Below, one piece after another: positions 1-5,929 of a stretch of 8,044 bases of DNA. A model generated the notes under the pieces. The model was not told the origin of the DNA. It ran no database searches and saw only the letters and a list, made by a program, of their open reading frames with translations. The number at the start of each line of letters is the position of its first letter. Within the stretch, counting starts at the first letter, position 1. A program made the translations under genes and the position numbers. Source of the DNA: Roseivirga sp. UBA7431 (GTDB lineage Bacteria; Bacteroidota; Bacteroidia; Cytophagales; Cyclobacteriaceae); NCBI GenBank assembly GCA_002477595.1, contig DLQN01000081.1, forward strand, positions 1-8,044, written 5' to 3'.

Positions 1-703
1 TAGGAAGGTTAATCTCCAAAGAACCTGCCCCAACCCTAGCCCAAATCTCGCTTGCCCTTTGCGGCAATTCATCAAAACTAAGGACAAGTGACCCAAAGCC
101 CACCTCTGCCAAAATATTCTTAGCTCGCGCTAAACTTAGTCTTTCAATTTCAACATCGCCTAAGTCTACGCTGACCATAAAGGTATCCATCTCGATCTTA
201 TTCTGAAGCTTAGAGAGATAGCCAACTTTCACGTGGGCATTGGCCGAACTGATTTTTAAATTCTCTACTGCAATGTCAGAAAGGTCGATATAGGCATTTC
301 CTACCCCGTAATTAAGGTTAAGGTTATAGGGCTTGTAATCTGTAAAATAGATGTTCCAATAGTTCTCTGTATCCATGGTTTTCTTTCCAAAGATTTTGGA
401 AAGTTTGGTACCGAACCCTTCATTACCATTGTCTTTTAAGTTCAACCACGCATTGAGTCTCGTACCTTCAAGAGATTGACCAAATTCGCTTGTAATGTAC
501 TCCTCATTATGATTACCTAGAATGTTAATCGGGTAATCACCTTTTCGTGTACGAATTTCGCAGGTGCCAGAAGCGGCCTTTAATTTGAAATATACCTTCT
601 CACAAGAACCATCGTCTTGCACAGTAAAGTGCTCTTTCGTTTGAGCCAACCCATTCATCCCTGCAATTCCTACAATGGCTACTAGTAAAAGTACTTTTTG
701 CAT
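1..703 (-). CDS. Secreted beta-rich protein, DUF4097/toast-rack-like (partial, C-terminus off the left edge)
   Basis: I translated this gene by hand from the ATG at 703-701. The minus strand stays open for 234 codons to the window edge with no stop. Residues 1-20 look like a Sec signal peptide: Lys3, then a hydrophobic run, ending at GLA before QTKEH, so the product is probably periplasmic or outer-surface. The mature part has only two cysteines, Cys34 and Cys48, which could form a disulfide. From about residue 128 it shows short alternating beta-strand repeats (LNLNYGVGNAYIDLS, AHVKVGY, MVSVDLGDVEIE, VGFGSLVLSF, VGAGSLEINLP), with recurring Gly-x-Gly turns. This resembles the DUF4097/toast-rack adhesin-like domains common in Bacteroidota, but the family call is by eye. 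No enzyme motif is visible and the function is unknown. It lies downstream of the dnaJ terminator, so it is probably a separate transcription unit. I am confident it is a gene and less so about the family. Confidence 0.8.
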   Translation of the reverse strand, partial: MQKVLLLVAIVGIAGMNGLAQTKEHFTVQDDGSCEKVYFKLKAASGTCEIRTRKGDYPINILGNHNEEYITSEFGQSLEGTRLNAWLNLKDNGNEGFGTKLSKIFGKKTMDTENYWNIYFTDYKPYNLNLNYGVGNAYIDLSDIAVENLKISSANAHVKVGYLSKLQNKIEMDTFMVSVDLGDVEIERLSLARAKNILAEVGFGSLVLSFDELPQRASEIWARVGAGSLEINLP

Positions 704-731
704 TCAGTCGTTTACGTTTTGTTTAGAGTTT

Positions 732-782
732 GGGTTACACCCATTGAATTTCAATGTGAATATTGCTGATTTTGGCAAAATC
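732..782. repeat. Cluster of three short palindromes upstream of the secreted-protein gene
   Basis: Three inverted repeats lie close together. GGGT-TAC-ACCC is at 732-742. CATTGAA-T-TTCAATG is at 742-756, with perfect 7-bp arms around one base. GATTTTG-G-CAAAATC is at 768-782, also with perfect 7-bp arms around one base. None is followed by a U-tract on either strand, so they do not look like terminators. They fill the space between the dnaJ terminator and the start at 703, where a promoter, an operator or a structured 5' leader is expected. I could not pick out a convincing -7/-33 pair here. Confidence 0.5.
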
Positions 783-796
783 CACCACCTATTCAT

Positions 797-823
797 AAAA
801 AAAGCCCCGATTTCTCGAGGCTT
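797..823 (-). terminator. Rho-independent terminator of the grpE-dnaJ unit
   Basis: Read on the minus strand, the RNA is AAGCCUCGA, loop GAAA, then UCGGGGCUU, running straight into a seven-U tract (A797-A803 on the plus strand). The stem is 9 bp with one U-G wobble and is closed by a GNRA-type GAAA tetraloop. It starts 25 nt beyond the dnaJ stop codon. On the plus strand the wobble becomes a C-A mismatch and no U-run follows, so the signal is directional for dnaJ. Confidence 0.9.
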
Positions 824-847
824 AAAATTTCTAGGCACTGTTTAATG

Positions 848-1969
848 CTAAAAGAACTCTTTTACTCTATCAAAGAAGCCTTTCTCTCCTTTACCCGGAT
901 TAGGTTTGAAGTTTTCAGCTTCTCTTAGTTTCTCAAGAATTTCTGTCTCTTCGCTCGAAAGTTTCTTAGGTGTCCAAACGTTTACATGGATAAGCTGATC
1001 GCCTTTTCCGTATCCGTTGATATCCTTAATCCCTTTTCCTCGAAGCCTAAGGATTTTACCGCTTTGGGTCCCTGGTTCAAGCTTGATTCGCACTTTGCCA
1101 TCGATCGTAGGTACCTCCATACTTGTCCCTAATGCTACGTCTGCAAAATTGACATAAAGATCATACACCACGTTGGTACCGTCTCTTTTCAGGGTATCGT
1201 GCTCAATTTCTTCAATAACGATGAGCAGATCACCTGGTACACCCCCTCCTGGCGCCATGTTTCCCTTGCCAGACATTGACAACTGCATACCGTCACCAAC
1301 TCCAGCTGGAATCTTAATCGGAATTACCTCCTCTTGTAGTTCAAGGCCAGTACTGTCAACACCTGGAGGTCGTTTATCAATTATTTGACCACTACCACTA
1401 CAAGAACTACATGTAGTTGCTGAAACCATCTGACCCAGCATGGTATTCACTACCTTTTTCATTTGGCCTGAGCCACCGCAAGTGTTACAAGCCTTGAAAG
1501 TTACTCCTTCTGCGTTAATCAAGCGATTAACTTTTATCTTCTTCTCAACACCGTTGGCGACTTCCTCAAGTGTAAGCTTAAGCTTAATACGAAGTGCAGA
1601 ACCTTTGCGCTGCCTACGGCCTCCGCCTCCGCCACCACCAAAGAAACTTTCGAAAGGACTTCCTCCGCCCCCACCGAAAATATCTCCGAATTGGGAGAAG
1701 ATATCATCCATGTTCATGCCACCGCCAGCACCACCACCAGCTCCCCGCATGCCTTGATGACCAAATCGGTCATACTGCGCGCGTTTTTCAGCATTGTTAA
1801 GTACCTCATAGGCTTCGGCTGCTTCTTTGAACATGTCCTCTGCTTCAGGGTTGTCAGGGTTCTTGTCAGGGTGATACTTAATTGCCATTTTACGATAAGC
1901 CTTTTTCAGCTCCTCGTCAGTGGCACCTTTGCTCACTCCCAGAATTTCGTAGTAGTCTCTTTTCGCCAT
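848..1969 (-). CDS. dnaJ: Chaperone DnaJ (Hsp40) with only two of the four zinc-finger motifs
   Basis: This is the co-chaperone that delivers unfolded clients to DnaK and stimulates its ATPase in the cytoplasm. The 373-residue product has an N-terminal J domain (residues 4-70) with the HPD motif at 33-35. A Gly/Phe-rich linker follows at about 71-117 and includes a seven-glycine run. The C-terminal client-binding and dimerisation domains run from about 215 ([31 protein letters not shown]). The zinc region is abnormal. Canonical DnaJ has four CxxCxGxG motifs; here only CNTCGGSG (161-168) and CSSCSGSG (187-194) remain, which correspond to motifs 2 and 3. Motifs 1 and 4 are replaced by cysteine-free sequence with the frame intact. 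The ATG is 2 nt after the grpE stop, so the two genes are probably co-transcribed and translationally coupled. The domain order and near-normal length support true DnaJ rather than CbpA, which lacks the cysteine-rich region. Confidence 0.96.
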   Translation of the reverse strand: MAKRDYYEILGVSKGATDEELKKAYRKMAIKYHPDKNPDNPEAEDMFKEAAEAYEVLNNAEKRAQYDRFGHQGMRGAGGGAGGGMNMDDIFSQFGDIFGGGGGSPFESFFGGGGGGGRRQRKGSALRIKLKLTLEEVANGVEKKIKVNRLINAEGVTFKACNTCGGSGQMKKVVNTMLGQMVSATTCSSCSGSGQIIDKRPPGVDSTGLELQEEVIPIKIPAGVGDGMQLSMSGKGNMAPGGGVPGDLLIVIEEIEHDTLKRDGTNVVYDLYVNFADVALGTSMEVPTIDGKVRIKLEPGTQSGKILRLRGKGIKDINGYGKGDQLIHVNVWTPKKLSSEETEILEKLREAENFKPNPGKGEKGFFDRVKEFF

Positions 1970-1971
1970 AA

Positions 1972-2556
1972 TTAAGAACCTATAACCACCTTAGCAAAGC
2001 GAATCACCTTTTCTCCTAGATAATACCCTCTTTCAAGTGTGTCAATGATTTTTCCTTTTAGTTTTTTCTCGTCAACCGGAAACTGTGTTACCGCTTCGTG
2101 CAAATCAGCATCGAATTCAGTTCCCTTTTCGGTTTCCATCACCTTCAATCCTTTATTTTCCAAGGACTTCAAAAGTTTATTATGAATCAGGTCGAAACCT
2201 ACTTTTATAGCTTCAATATCCTCTTGCTTTTCATTGGCCTGCTTGGCTCTTTCAAAATCGTCAACAATTGGCAGAAGCTCTGACATTAGGTCAGAAGAAG
2301 CAGTCTTGATTAAATCAATTCTTTCTTTGGCATTACGTCTTCTAAAGTTTTCAAACTCAGAATATAGACGTAAATATTTATCCTTCGCCTCGCCTAACTC
2401 TCTTTCTAACTTTTCTTCAGGAGTTAATACCTCCTCCTCTTCCTGAGCTTCAGTTTCAGCTTGCGCCTCGTTTTCAACCGTCTCGTCAGTAGACTGGTTT
2501 TCAGTACCTAAGTTCGTTTCTTCAACGGTTTCTTTCGTCTCCTTGTCTTTTGCCAT
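1972..2556 (-). CDS. grpE: GrpE, nucleotide exchange factor for DnaK
   Basis: GrpE releases ADP from DnaK and so resets the DnaK-DnaJ folding cycle. The 194-residue product starts with a low-complexity, Glu/Thr-rich acidic tail (about 1-48) that is probably disordered. A long helix follows at about 46-110 ([20 protein letters not shown], then [10 protein letters not shown]), which forms the coiled-coil dimer in the family. The C-terminal beta domain carries the usual family features: HEAV at 153-156 and [16 protein letters not shown] at 177-192. Length is normal for the family. The ATG at 2556-2554 follows an A-rich stretch with no Shine-Dalgarno site, as expected in Bacteroidota. It is the first gene of the grpE-dnaJ pair, and a sigma-54-like promoter lies just upstream. 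dnaK is not in the window. Confidence 0.97.
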   Translation of the reverse strand: MAKDKETKETVEETNLGTENQSTDETVENEAQAETEAQEEEEVLTPEEKLERELGEAKDKYLRLYSEFENFRRRNAKERIDLIKTASSDLMSELLPIVDDFERAKQANEKQEDIEAIKVGFDLIHNKLLKSLENKGLKVMETEKGTEFDADLHEAVTQFPVDEKKLKGKIIDTLERGYYLGEKVIRFAKVVIGS

Positions 2557-2576
2557 TTTTTGATTAGTTCTAAACG

Positions 2577-2587
2577 CTCAGCCTGAG
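2577..2587. repeat. 11-bp palindrome at the predicted grpE transcription start
   Basis: CTCAG-C-CTGAG is a perfect palindrome with 5-bp arms around one base. It covers roughly -11 to +1 of the predicted sigma-54 promoter of grpE. A near copy, TCAGGCTCAG, lies at 2657-2666 just after the obg stop. The minus strand of the palindrome contains TCAGGCTGAG, matching it at 9 of 10 positions. The pair could be two operator half-sites, or the outer arms of a large stem in read-through RNA. Confidence 0.4.
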
Positions 2588-2604
2588 TGCAATTTTATTG
2601 CCAA
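2588..2604 (-). promoter_or_regulatory. Candidate sigma-54 (RpoN) promoter of grpE-dnaJ
   Basis: The minus strand reads TTGGCAATAAAATTGCA. Against the sigma-54 consensus TGGCAC-N5-TTGCA, it matches 5 of 6 bases in the -24 element and all 5 in the -12 element, with the required GG-N10-GC spacing. By the usual numbering the start of transcription would be near 2577, giving a leader of about 21 nt before the grpE ATG at 2556. It lies wholly within the obg-grpE intergenic region and in the correct orientation. A competing reading is a sigma-70-like TTGACA just upstream with a TAAAAT at 19-bp spacing, which is too long and not the usual Bacteroidota promoter form. Confidence 0.55.
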
Positions 2605-2615
2605 GGGGAAATAAG

Positions 2616-2653
2616 TGTCAATATGACATATTTGGTTTTTAATTCACCAAATA
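2616..2653. repeat. Two adjoining inverted repeats upstream of the grpE promoter
   Basis: TGTCA-ATA-TGACA is at 2616-2628. Directly abutting it, TATTTGGT-N9-ACCAAATA is at 2629-2653 with perfect 8-bp arms. Neither is followed by a U-tract, and the second stem is A/T-rich, so an obg terminator is unlikely. Their position, about 20-45 bp upstream of the -24 element, would suit a regulator binding near the sigma-54-like promoter. That role is inference. Confidence 0.45.
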
Positions 2654-2676
2654 CTGTCAGGCTCAGTGTTATATGA

Positions 2677-3669
2677 TTAAGGATTAAGCTTCTTCCAAAT
2701 AGCATCCTTTAGGTCTATGAGACCCATGTTCGCTAATGAAGAAATGAATAATGGTTTTAAATCTTTCGGGAAAGATGCGCTCATCTCAGCAATCAGCTCT
2801 TCATCGAGCATATCGCATTTGGAGATGGCCAAAATACGGTCTTTATCAAGTAGTTCAGGATTGTACTTTGTGAGTTCATCCAATAAGATTTGGTATTCCG
2901 CTACGATATCATCGGCATCCGCAGGCACCATAAAAAGGAGGATTGAATTTCTTTCGATATGTCGCAGGAACCTGAGTCCTAATCCTTTTCCATCCGCAGC
3001 ACCCTCGATAATCCCTGGGATATCAGCCATCACGAAGGATTTATCATCGCGATAGGAAACAACCCCCAAATTAGGCACTAGCGTAGTAAACGGGTAGTCT
3101 GCAATCTCAGGCTTAGCCGCTGAGAGTACAGAGAGCAATGTAGATTTACCTGCATTTGGAAATCCTACAAGGCCAATATCTGCAAGCAACTTCAACTCTA
3201 AAATACATGTCTTTTCTTCGCCCTCCTCTCCCGGCTGAGCGTAGCGTGGCGTTTGTTTGGTAGCGGTTTTAAAATTTTCATTCCCTAAACCACCTCGGCC
3301 TCCAGGGAGCAGAATGACTTCTTGTCCTTCTTCTGTCACTTCAAGTAAAACCTCACCTGTTTCGGCATCCTTTGCCGTAGTACCTAATGGCACTTCTAGA
3401 ATCTGATCCTTGCCGTCAGAACCTGAGCTCCCATGGCCACTGCCATGAACTCCATTGTCTGCAGCAATATGCTTTTTATACCTCAGATGGAGTAGTGTCC
3501 ACAGCTGGGAGTTACCTCTAAGGATTACACTACCACCTTTGCCACCGTTGCCACCATCAGGACCACCTTTTGGTACATGCTTTTCTCTTCTAAAACTGAC
3601 AGCCCCAGCTCCACCATTGCCAGAGCGGCAATACATTTTTACATGATCTATAAAGTTTGAACTGGCCAT
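2677..3669 (-). CDS. obg: GTPase Obg/CgtA
   Basis: Obg is a GTPase that binds the large ribosomal subunit and acts in its maturation and in stress signalling. The 330-residue product begins with the glycine-rich Obg fold (residues 1-158: [34 protein letters not shown]). The G domain follows, with G1 GFPNAGKST (169-177), a G2 threonine in DYPFTT (191-196), G3 DIPG (216-219), G4 SKCD (283-286) and G5 SSL (310-312). G4 has Ser where NKxD or TKxD is more usual, a conservative change. The protein stops soon after the G domain, so the C-terminal OCT domain of some Firmicutes Obg proteins is absent. A strong adk terminator ends only about 13 nt before its ATG, so its transcription depends on read-through or on a promoter overlapping that hairpin. 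Confidence 0.97.
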   Translation of the reverse strand: MASSNFIDHVKMYCRSGNGGAGAVSFRREKHVPKGGPDGGNGGKGGSVILRGNSQLWTLLHLRYKKHIAADNGVHGSGHGSSGSDGKDQILEVPLGTTAKDAETGEVLLEVTEEGQEVILLPGGRGGLGNENFKTATKQTPRYAQPGEEGEEKTCILELKLLADIGLVGFPNAGKSTLLSVLSAAKPEIADYPFTTLVPNLGVVSYRDDKSFVMADIPGIIEGAADGKGLGLRFLRHIERNSILLFMVPADADDIVAEYQILLDELTKYNPELLDKDRILAISKCDMLDEELIAEMSASFPKDLKPLFISSLANMGLIDLKDAIWKKLNP

Positions 3670-3682
3670 AACTACTTAGAAT

Positions 3683-3710
3683 AAAAAAAAGATGACCCAA
3701 GGGTCATCTT
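3683..3710 (-). terminator. Rho-independent terminator after adk
   Basis: The minus strand gives AAGATGACC, loop CTTG, then GGTCATCTT, followed by an unbroken T-run (A3683-A3690 on the plus strand). The 10-bp arms at 3689-3698 and 3701-3710 are perfectly complementary. The structure starts 22 nt past the adk stop and its U-tract ends 13 nt before the obg ATG. On the plus strand the following sequence is a mixed A/T stretch, so termination in that direction would be weaker. Confidence 0.88.
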
Positions 3711-3732
3711 CAATATAAAATTTTATCTGGCA

Positions 3733-4311
3733 TTAAGCCATATGTGATTCTACCGCTGCTGAAATATCTGCAAAAATACCATCAATAGTACCAACACCAT
3801 TGATCTTACATATCTTATCCTGCTTCTCGTAAAAAGCTGCAACTGGCAATGTCTTGTTCAAGTATTCTTGAATTCTGACATTAATTTTTTCTTCGTTTTG
3901 ATCATCCGCTCGCCCAGAAGTCTTACCTCTTTCAAGTAATCTTTTCTTCAGTTCGCCTTGTGGTACATCTAGCATAATCATACAGCCAATTGTAGCATTA
4001 TGAATAGTCAATACTTCATCTAAAGCTTCTGCTTGCGCAACTGTTCTTGGAAAACCATCGAAGATAAAGCCTTTGGCATCAGTATTGACCTTAAGGAAGT
4101 CCTCTACCATACCAATTACGACTTCGTCTGGAACTAATTTACCATTGTCCATAAAGGATTGTGCCTTCTTTCCAAGGTCTGTTCCTTCACCTAAATGCTT
4201 TCTAAATAAGTCTCCTGTAGATATGTGTTTTAAGCCGAATTGCTTAATAAGATTTTCACTCTGCGTCCCCTTTCCTGCACCAGGAGGGCCGAATAATACA
4301 ATATTAATCAT
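3733..4311 (-). CDS. adk: Adenylate kinase, short-LID form
   Basis: Adenylate kinase interconverts ATP + AMP and 2 ADP in the cytoplasm. The 192-residue product has the P-loop GPPGAGKG (8-15), the AMP-binding segment HISTGDLFR (29-37), the family signature FDGFPRT (84-90), and LLERGKTSGRADD (125-137) with the catalytic LID-side Arg and Asp residues. The LID is the short type, without the four-cysteine zinc insertion, which explains a length below the roughly 215 residues of the long form. The ATG at 4311-4309 puts the P-loop at the usual distance from the N-terminus. hpt lies 42 nt upstream on the same strand; from memory, some Bacteroidota carry Hpt and Adk as one fused protein, and here they are separate genes with a candidate promoter between them. 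An intrinsic terminator follows. Confidence 0.97.
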   Translation of the reverse strand: MINIVLFGPPGAGKGTQSENLIKQFGLKHISTGDLFRKHLGEGTDLGKKAQSFMDNGKLVPDEVVIGMVEDFLKVNTDAKGFIFDGFPRTVAQAEALDEVLTIHNATIGCMIMLDVPQGELKKRLLERGKTSGRADDQNEEKINVRIQEYLNKTLPVAAFYEKQDKICKINGVGTIDGIFADISAAVESHMA

Positions 4312-4335
4312 CTATTGATTGGATTTAACAGGCCA

Positions 4336-4343
4336 CAAATATA
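4336..4343 (-). promoter_or_regulatory. Candidate Bacteroidota -7 box for adk
   Basis: The minus strand reads TATATTTG, an exact match to the Bacteroidota -7 consensus TAnnTTTG. Transcription would start near 4330, about 20 nt before the adk ATG. No clear TTTG or TTG -33 element is present at the expected distance, which falls inside the end of hpt. It is therefore supported by one element only. Confidence 0.4.
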
Positions 4344-4356
4344 AGGATTATCCTTA
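4342..4356. repeat. 15-bp palindrome overlapping the hpt stop codon
   Basis: TAAGGAT-T-ATCCTTA has perfect 7-bp arms around one base. The hpt TAA stop is its first three bases on the minus strand, and it touches the candidate adk -7 box. It lacks a U-tract, so it is not a standard terminator. It could be an operator or simply a chance A/T-rich palindrome. Confidence 0.4.
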
Positions 4357-4893
4357 GTCCTGCTTGAGTTGATAGATATCTTTAAAGTTCCTTCCTAGCC
4401 CATCATAGTCTAAACCATAGCCTACAACGAACTTCTCGGGGATTTCAAAACCTTTGTATTTTATATCGAGCTCGCACTGAAGACAATCTGGCTTTACTAA
4501 AAGGGAAGCAATTTCTATAGAATTTGGTTTTAAAGTGCCAAAATTAGCAAGCGCCTTTTGCATCGTTAGCCCTGTGTCAACAATATCTTCTACCAAGATA
4601 ATATCTCTGCCTTCAATATCTTCATGAAGATTGACTACGCTGCGTACCTCTCCTGTACTTTCCATTCCACTGTATGAAGAAAGTCTCACAAAGGTGACTT
4701 CGCATGGAATCTCAAGTGTTTTTAATAAATCACTGCAAAACATAAAGGCTCCATTCAGCACACCGATGAATAAAGGATTTTTTCCCTTGTAGTCTTTTGA
4801 AATTGCCTTGCCTAGCCTTGAAACCGCTTGCTGAATTTCAGCTTCAGAAAGAAACGGCTGGAATGTTTTGTCGTGAACGGTTACGTAATTCAA
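4354..4893 (-). CDS. hpt: Hypoxanthine phosphoribosyltransferase (TTG start)
   Basis: Hpt is a purine salvage enzyme that joins hypoxanthine (often also guanine) to PRPP to make IMP or GMP. The 179-residue product carries the family loops in order: the pyrophosphate loop VLNGAFMF (45-52), the flexible-loop motif SYSG (73-76), the PRPP-binding motif ILVEDIVDTGLT (99-110), and the base-site region LLVKP then FVVGYGLDYDGLGRN (131-169). Catalytic Asp106 is within the PRPP motif. The start is a TTG at 4893-4891. No ATG is in frame between the upstream in-frame stop (the M42 TAA at 4923-4921) and Met51, which lies inside the first catalytic loop, so an ATG start is impossible. The TTG start gives an N-terminus (YVTVHDKTFQPFLSEAEI) typical of the family. 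It lies 27 nt after the M42 peptidase gene, probably on the same transcript. Confidence 0.95.
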   Translation of the reverse strand: MNYVTVHDKTFQPFLSEAEIQQAVSRLGKAISKDYKGKNPLFIGVLNGAFMFCSDLLKTLEIPCEVTFVRLSSYSGMESTGEVRSVVNLHEDIEGRDIILVEDIVDTGLTMQKALANFGTLKPNSIEIASLLVKPDCLQCELDIKYKGFEIPEKFVVGYGLDYDGLGRNFKDIYQLKQD

Positions 4894-4920
4894 GTCTCGA
4901 TGGATTAGGAAGCGAATATA

Positions 4921-5835
4921 TTACAATTGTTCCATAAGCACTTGGTACATAGCAATCATACAGTCAATATCATGTTTATGAACGATCTCATCAGGGCTAT
5001 GGACGTGATCTTCAGGTGCCCCGACAAAGCACCAATCAAATGGGTAAGGTGACTCCTGTAATTCACGACCATCACTAGAGCCTCCTCCTTCGACTTCTAA
5101 CTGAAAGTCAACTTCGCTCTCTCTGGCAATCGAGATTACTTTATCAACGAAACTCCTTCTAGGAACATTTCGGTCTCGCATAGAAACCGCTACCCCATGG
5201 CCATGCATTACGCCTTCAGTCACCCAGGTGATATCAGAAATCAAAGCTTGTCTTACTCCCCATTCCTCATAAATATGTTTGGCGATATAAGGAACCGAAC
5301 CACCACCATGCTCTTCCCAACAAGAAAACACGATGACCCCATTTTCTAATGTCTCGGCTACCTTAAGTGCATTAAAAACACCCAGCCTGTTGTCTAGATA
5401 GCAAGACTGAACATAGTCTTCGGTTTCACGGAAATCTCTTTTAAAAACAAGTTCCGTACCCCGATCGATTCCTCTGGGAAACTTATAATGGATATCACCA
5501 TCATTTTCAAAGAGTTCGCATTCAATAGGACCGAGAGAATCTTCCCCAACTAATTTATAGCCAATTTCAGCCTTAGGCCCACCTATTGGCACGAGTTGAT
5601 CATGATAGCGCACTGTGAAACCAATACTATCCATATGAGCAAAAATGGCCGTTCTCGGCTTTCCAAATTTAAGCACAATACAATCTTGAAATGCCTCACC
5701 CACGTGAATTTCAGGCTGAACTTTCCAAGTTTTTTGATGCTGTTTTATGTAGTCAAGTAGAAAAGATTTCATCGCCACCTCGTTGCCAGAAGGTGCGTGA
5801 ATTCCACAAAGTGTTTTTAAGAGCGAAAAGTCCAT
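4921..5835 (-). CDS. M42-family metallopeptidase (glutamyl/leucyl aminopeptidase-like)
   Basis: The product is a predicted cytoplasmic di-metal aminopeptidase of the M42 (PepA/TET/FrvX) type that would trim N-terminal residues from short peptides. The expected metal and catalytic residues are all visible: HMDSIG (His67, Asp69), the bridging Asp148 in YLDNR, Glu174-Glu175 in CWEEHGGGS, Asp201 in SDIT, GGGSSDG (250-256) where the family usually has GGTDA, and His279 in HSPDE. At 304 residues it is shorter than the typical 340-360. EEHGGGS differs from the common EEVGxRGA, so it may belong to a divergent subgroup. No signal peptide is visible. It is the first gene of the minus-strand run and is divergent from upp, with hpt 27 nt downstream. 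Substrate cannot be told from sequence. Confidence 0.88.
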   Translation of the reverse strand: MDFSLLKTLCGIHAPSGNEVAMKSFLLDYIKQHQKTWKVQPEIHVGEAFQDCIVLKFGKPRTAIFAHMDSIGFTVRYHDQLVPIGGPKAEIGYKLVGEDSLGPIECELFENDGDIHYKFPRGIDRGTELVFKRDFRETEDYVQSCYLDNRLGVFNALKVAETLENGVIVFSCWEEHGGGSVPYIAKHIYEEWGVRQALISDITWVTEGVMHGHGVAVSMRDRNVPRRSFVDKVISIARESEVDFQLEVEGGGSSDGRELQESPYPFDWCFVGAPEDHVHSPDEIVHKHDIDCMIAMYQVLMEQL

Positions 5836-5878
5836 TGTAAATATTTTAGTTTAAAATTAGCAGAGACCTAACACATTC

Positions 5879-5906
5879 TTGCGGGTAGCGCGTAGAAAAA
5901 TATAAA
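5879..5906 (+). promoter_or_regulatory. Weak candidate promoter for the upp operon
   Basis: TTGCGG (5879-5884) and TATAAA (5901-5906) are separated by 16 bp in the 94-bp divergent intergenic region. The second box ends 23 nt before the upp ATG. The match is to a generic -35/-10 pattern. A clean TAnnTTTG box is missing, although TATAAATTG resembles one with an extra base. The opposite strand has a near match, TAATTTTA (7 of 8 to TAnnTTTG), that could serve the M42 gene. Confidence 0.3.
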
Positions 5907-5929
5907 TTGCCATCCGAAAATCTCTACAG

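Noticed and set aside
1328..1525. DnaJ zinc-motif loss as a frameshift or pseudogene
   Set aside because: Codon-by-codon reading through the region is in frame, both flanking domains are well conserved, and motifs 2 and 3 are intact.
1173..1975. Several open plus-strand frames opposite dnaJ, including a proline-rich one at 1440-1757
   Set aside because: They are antisense shadows of a glycine-rich coding region (the complement of Gly codons reads as Pro/Ala), with no family resemblance. dnaJ on the other strand is unambiguous.
2598..2628. A sigma-70 promoter TTGACA with TAAAAT upstream of grpE
   Set aside because: The spacing is 19 bp, longer than optimal, and Bacteroidota primary promoters use TTTG and TAnnTTTG boxes. 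The sigma-54 reading fits better, though this is not excluded.
2629..2653. The 8-bp inverted repeat as a terminator of obg
   Set aside because: The stem is A/T-rich with a 9-nt loop and no U-run follows on either strand.
2098..4318. Plus-strand open frames opposite grpE, obg and adk
   Set aside because: All lie inside well-recognised minus-strand genes and show no motifs, signal sequences or sensible spacing.
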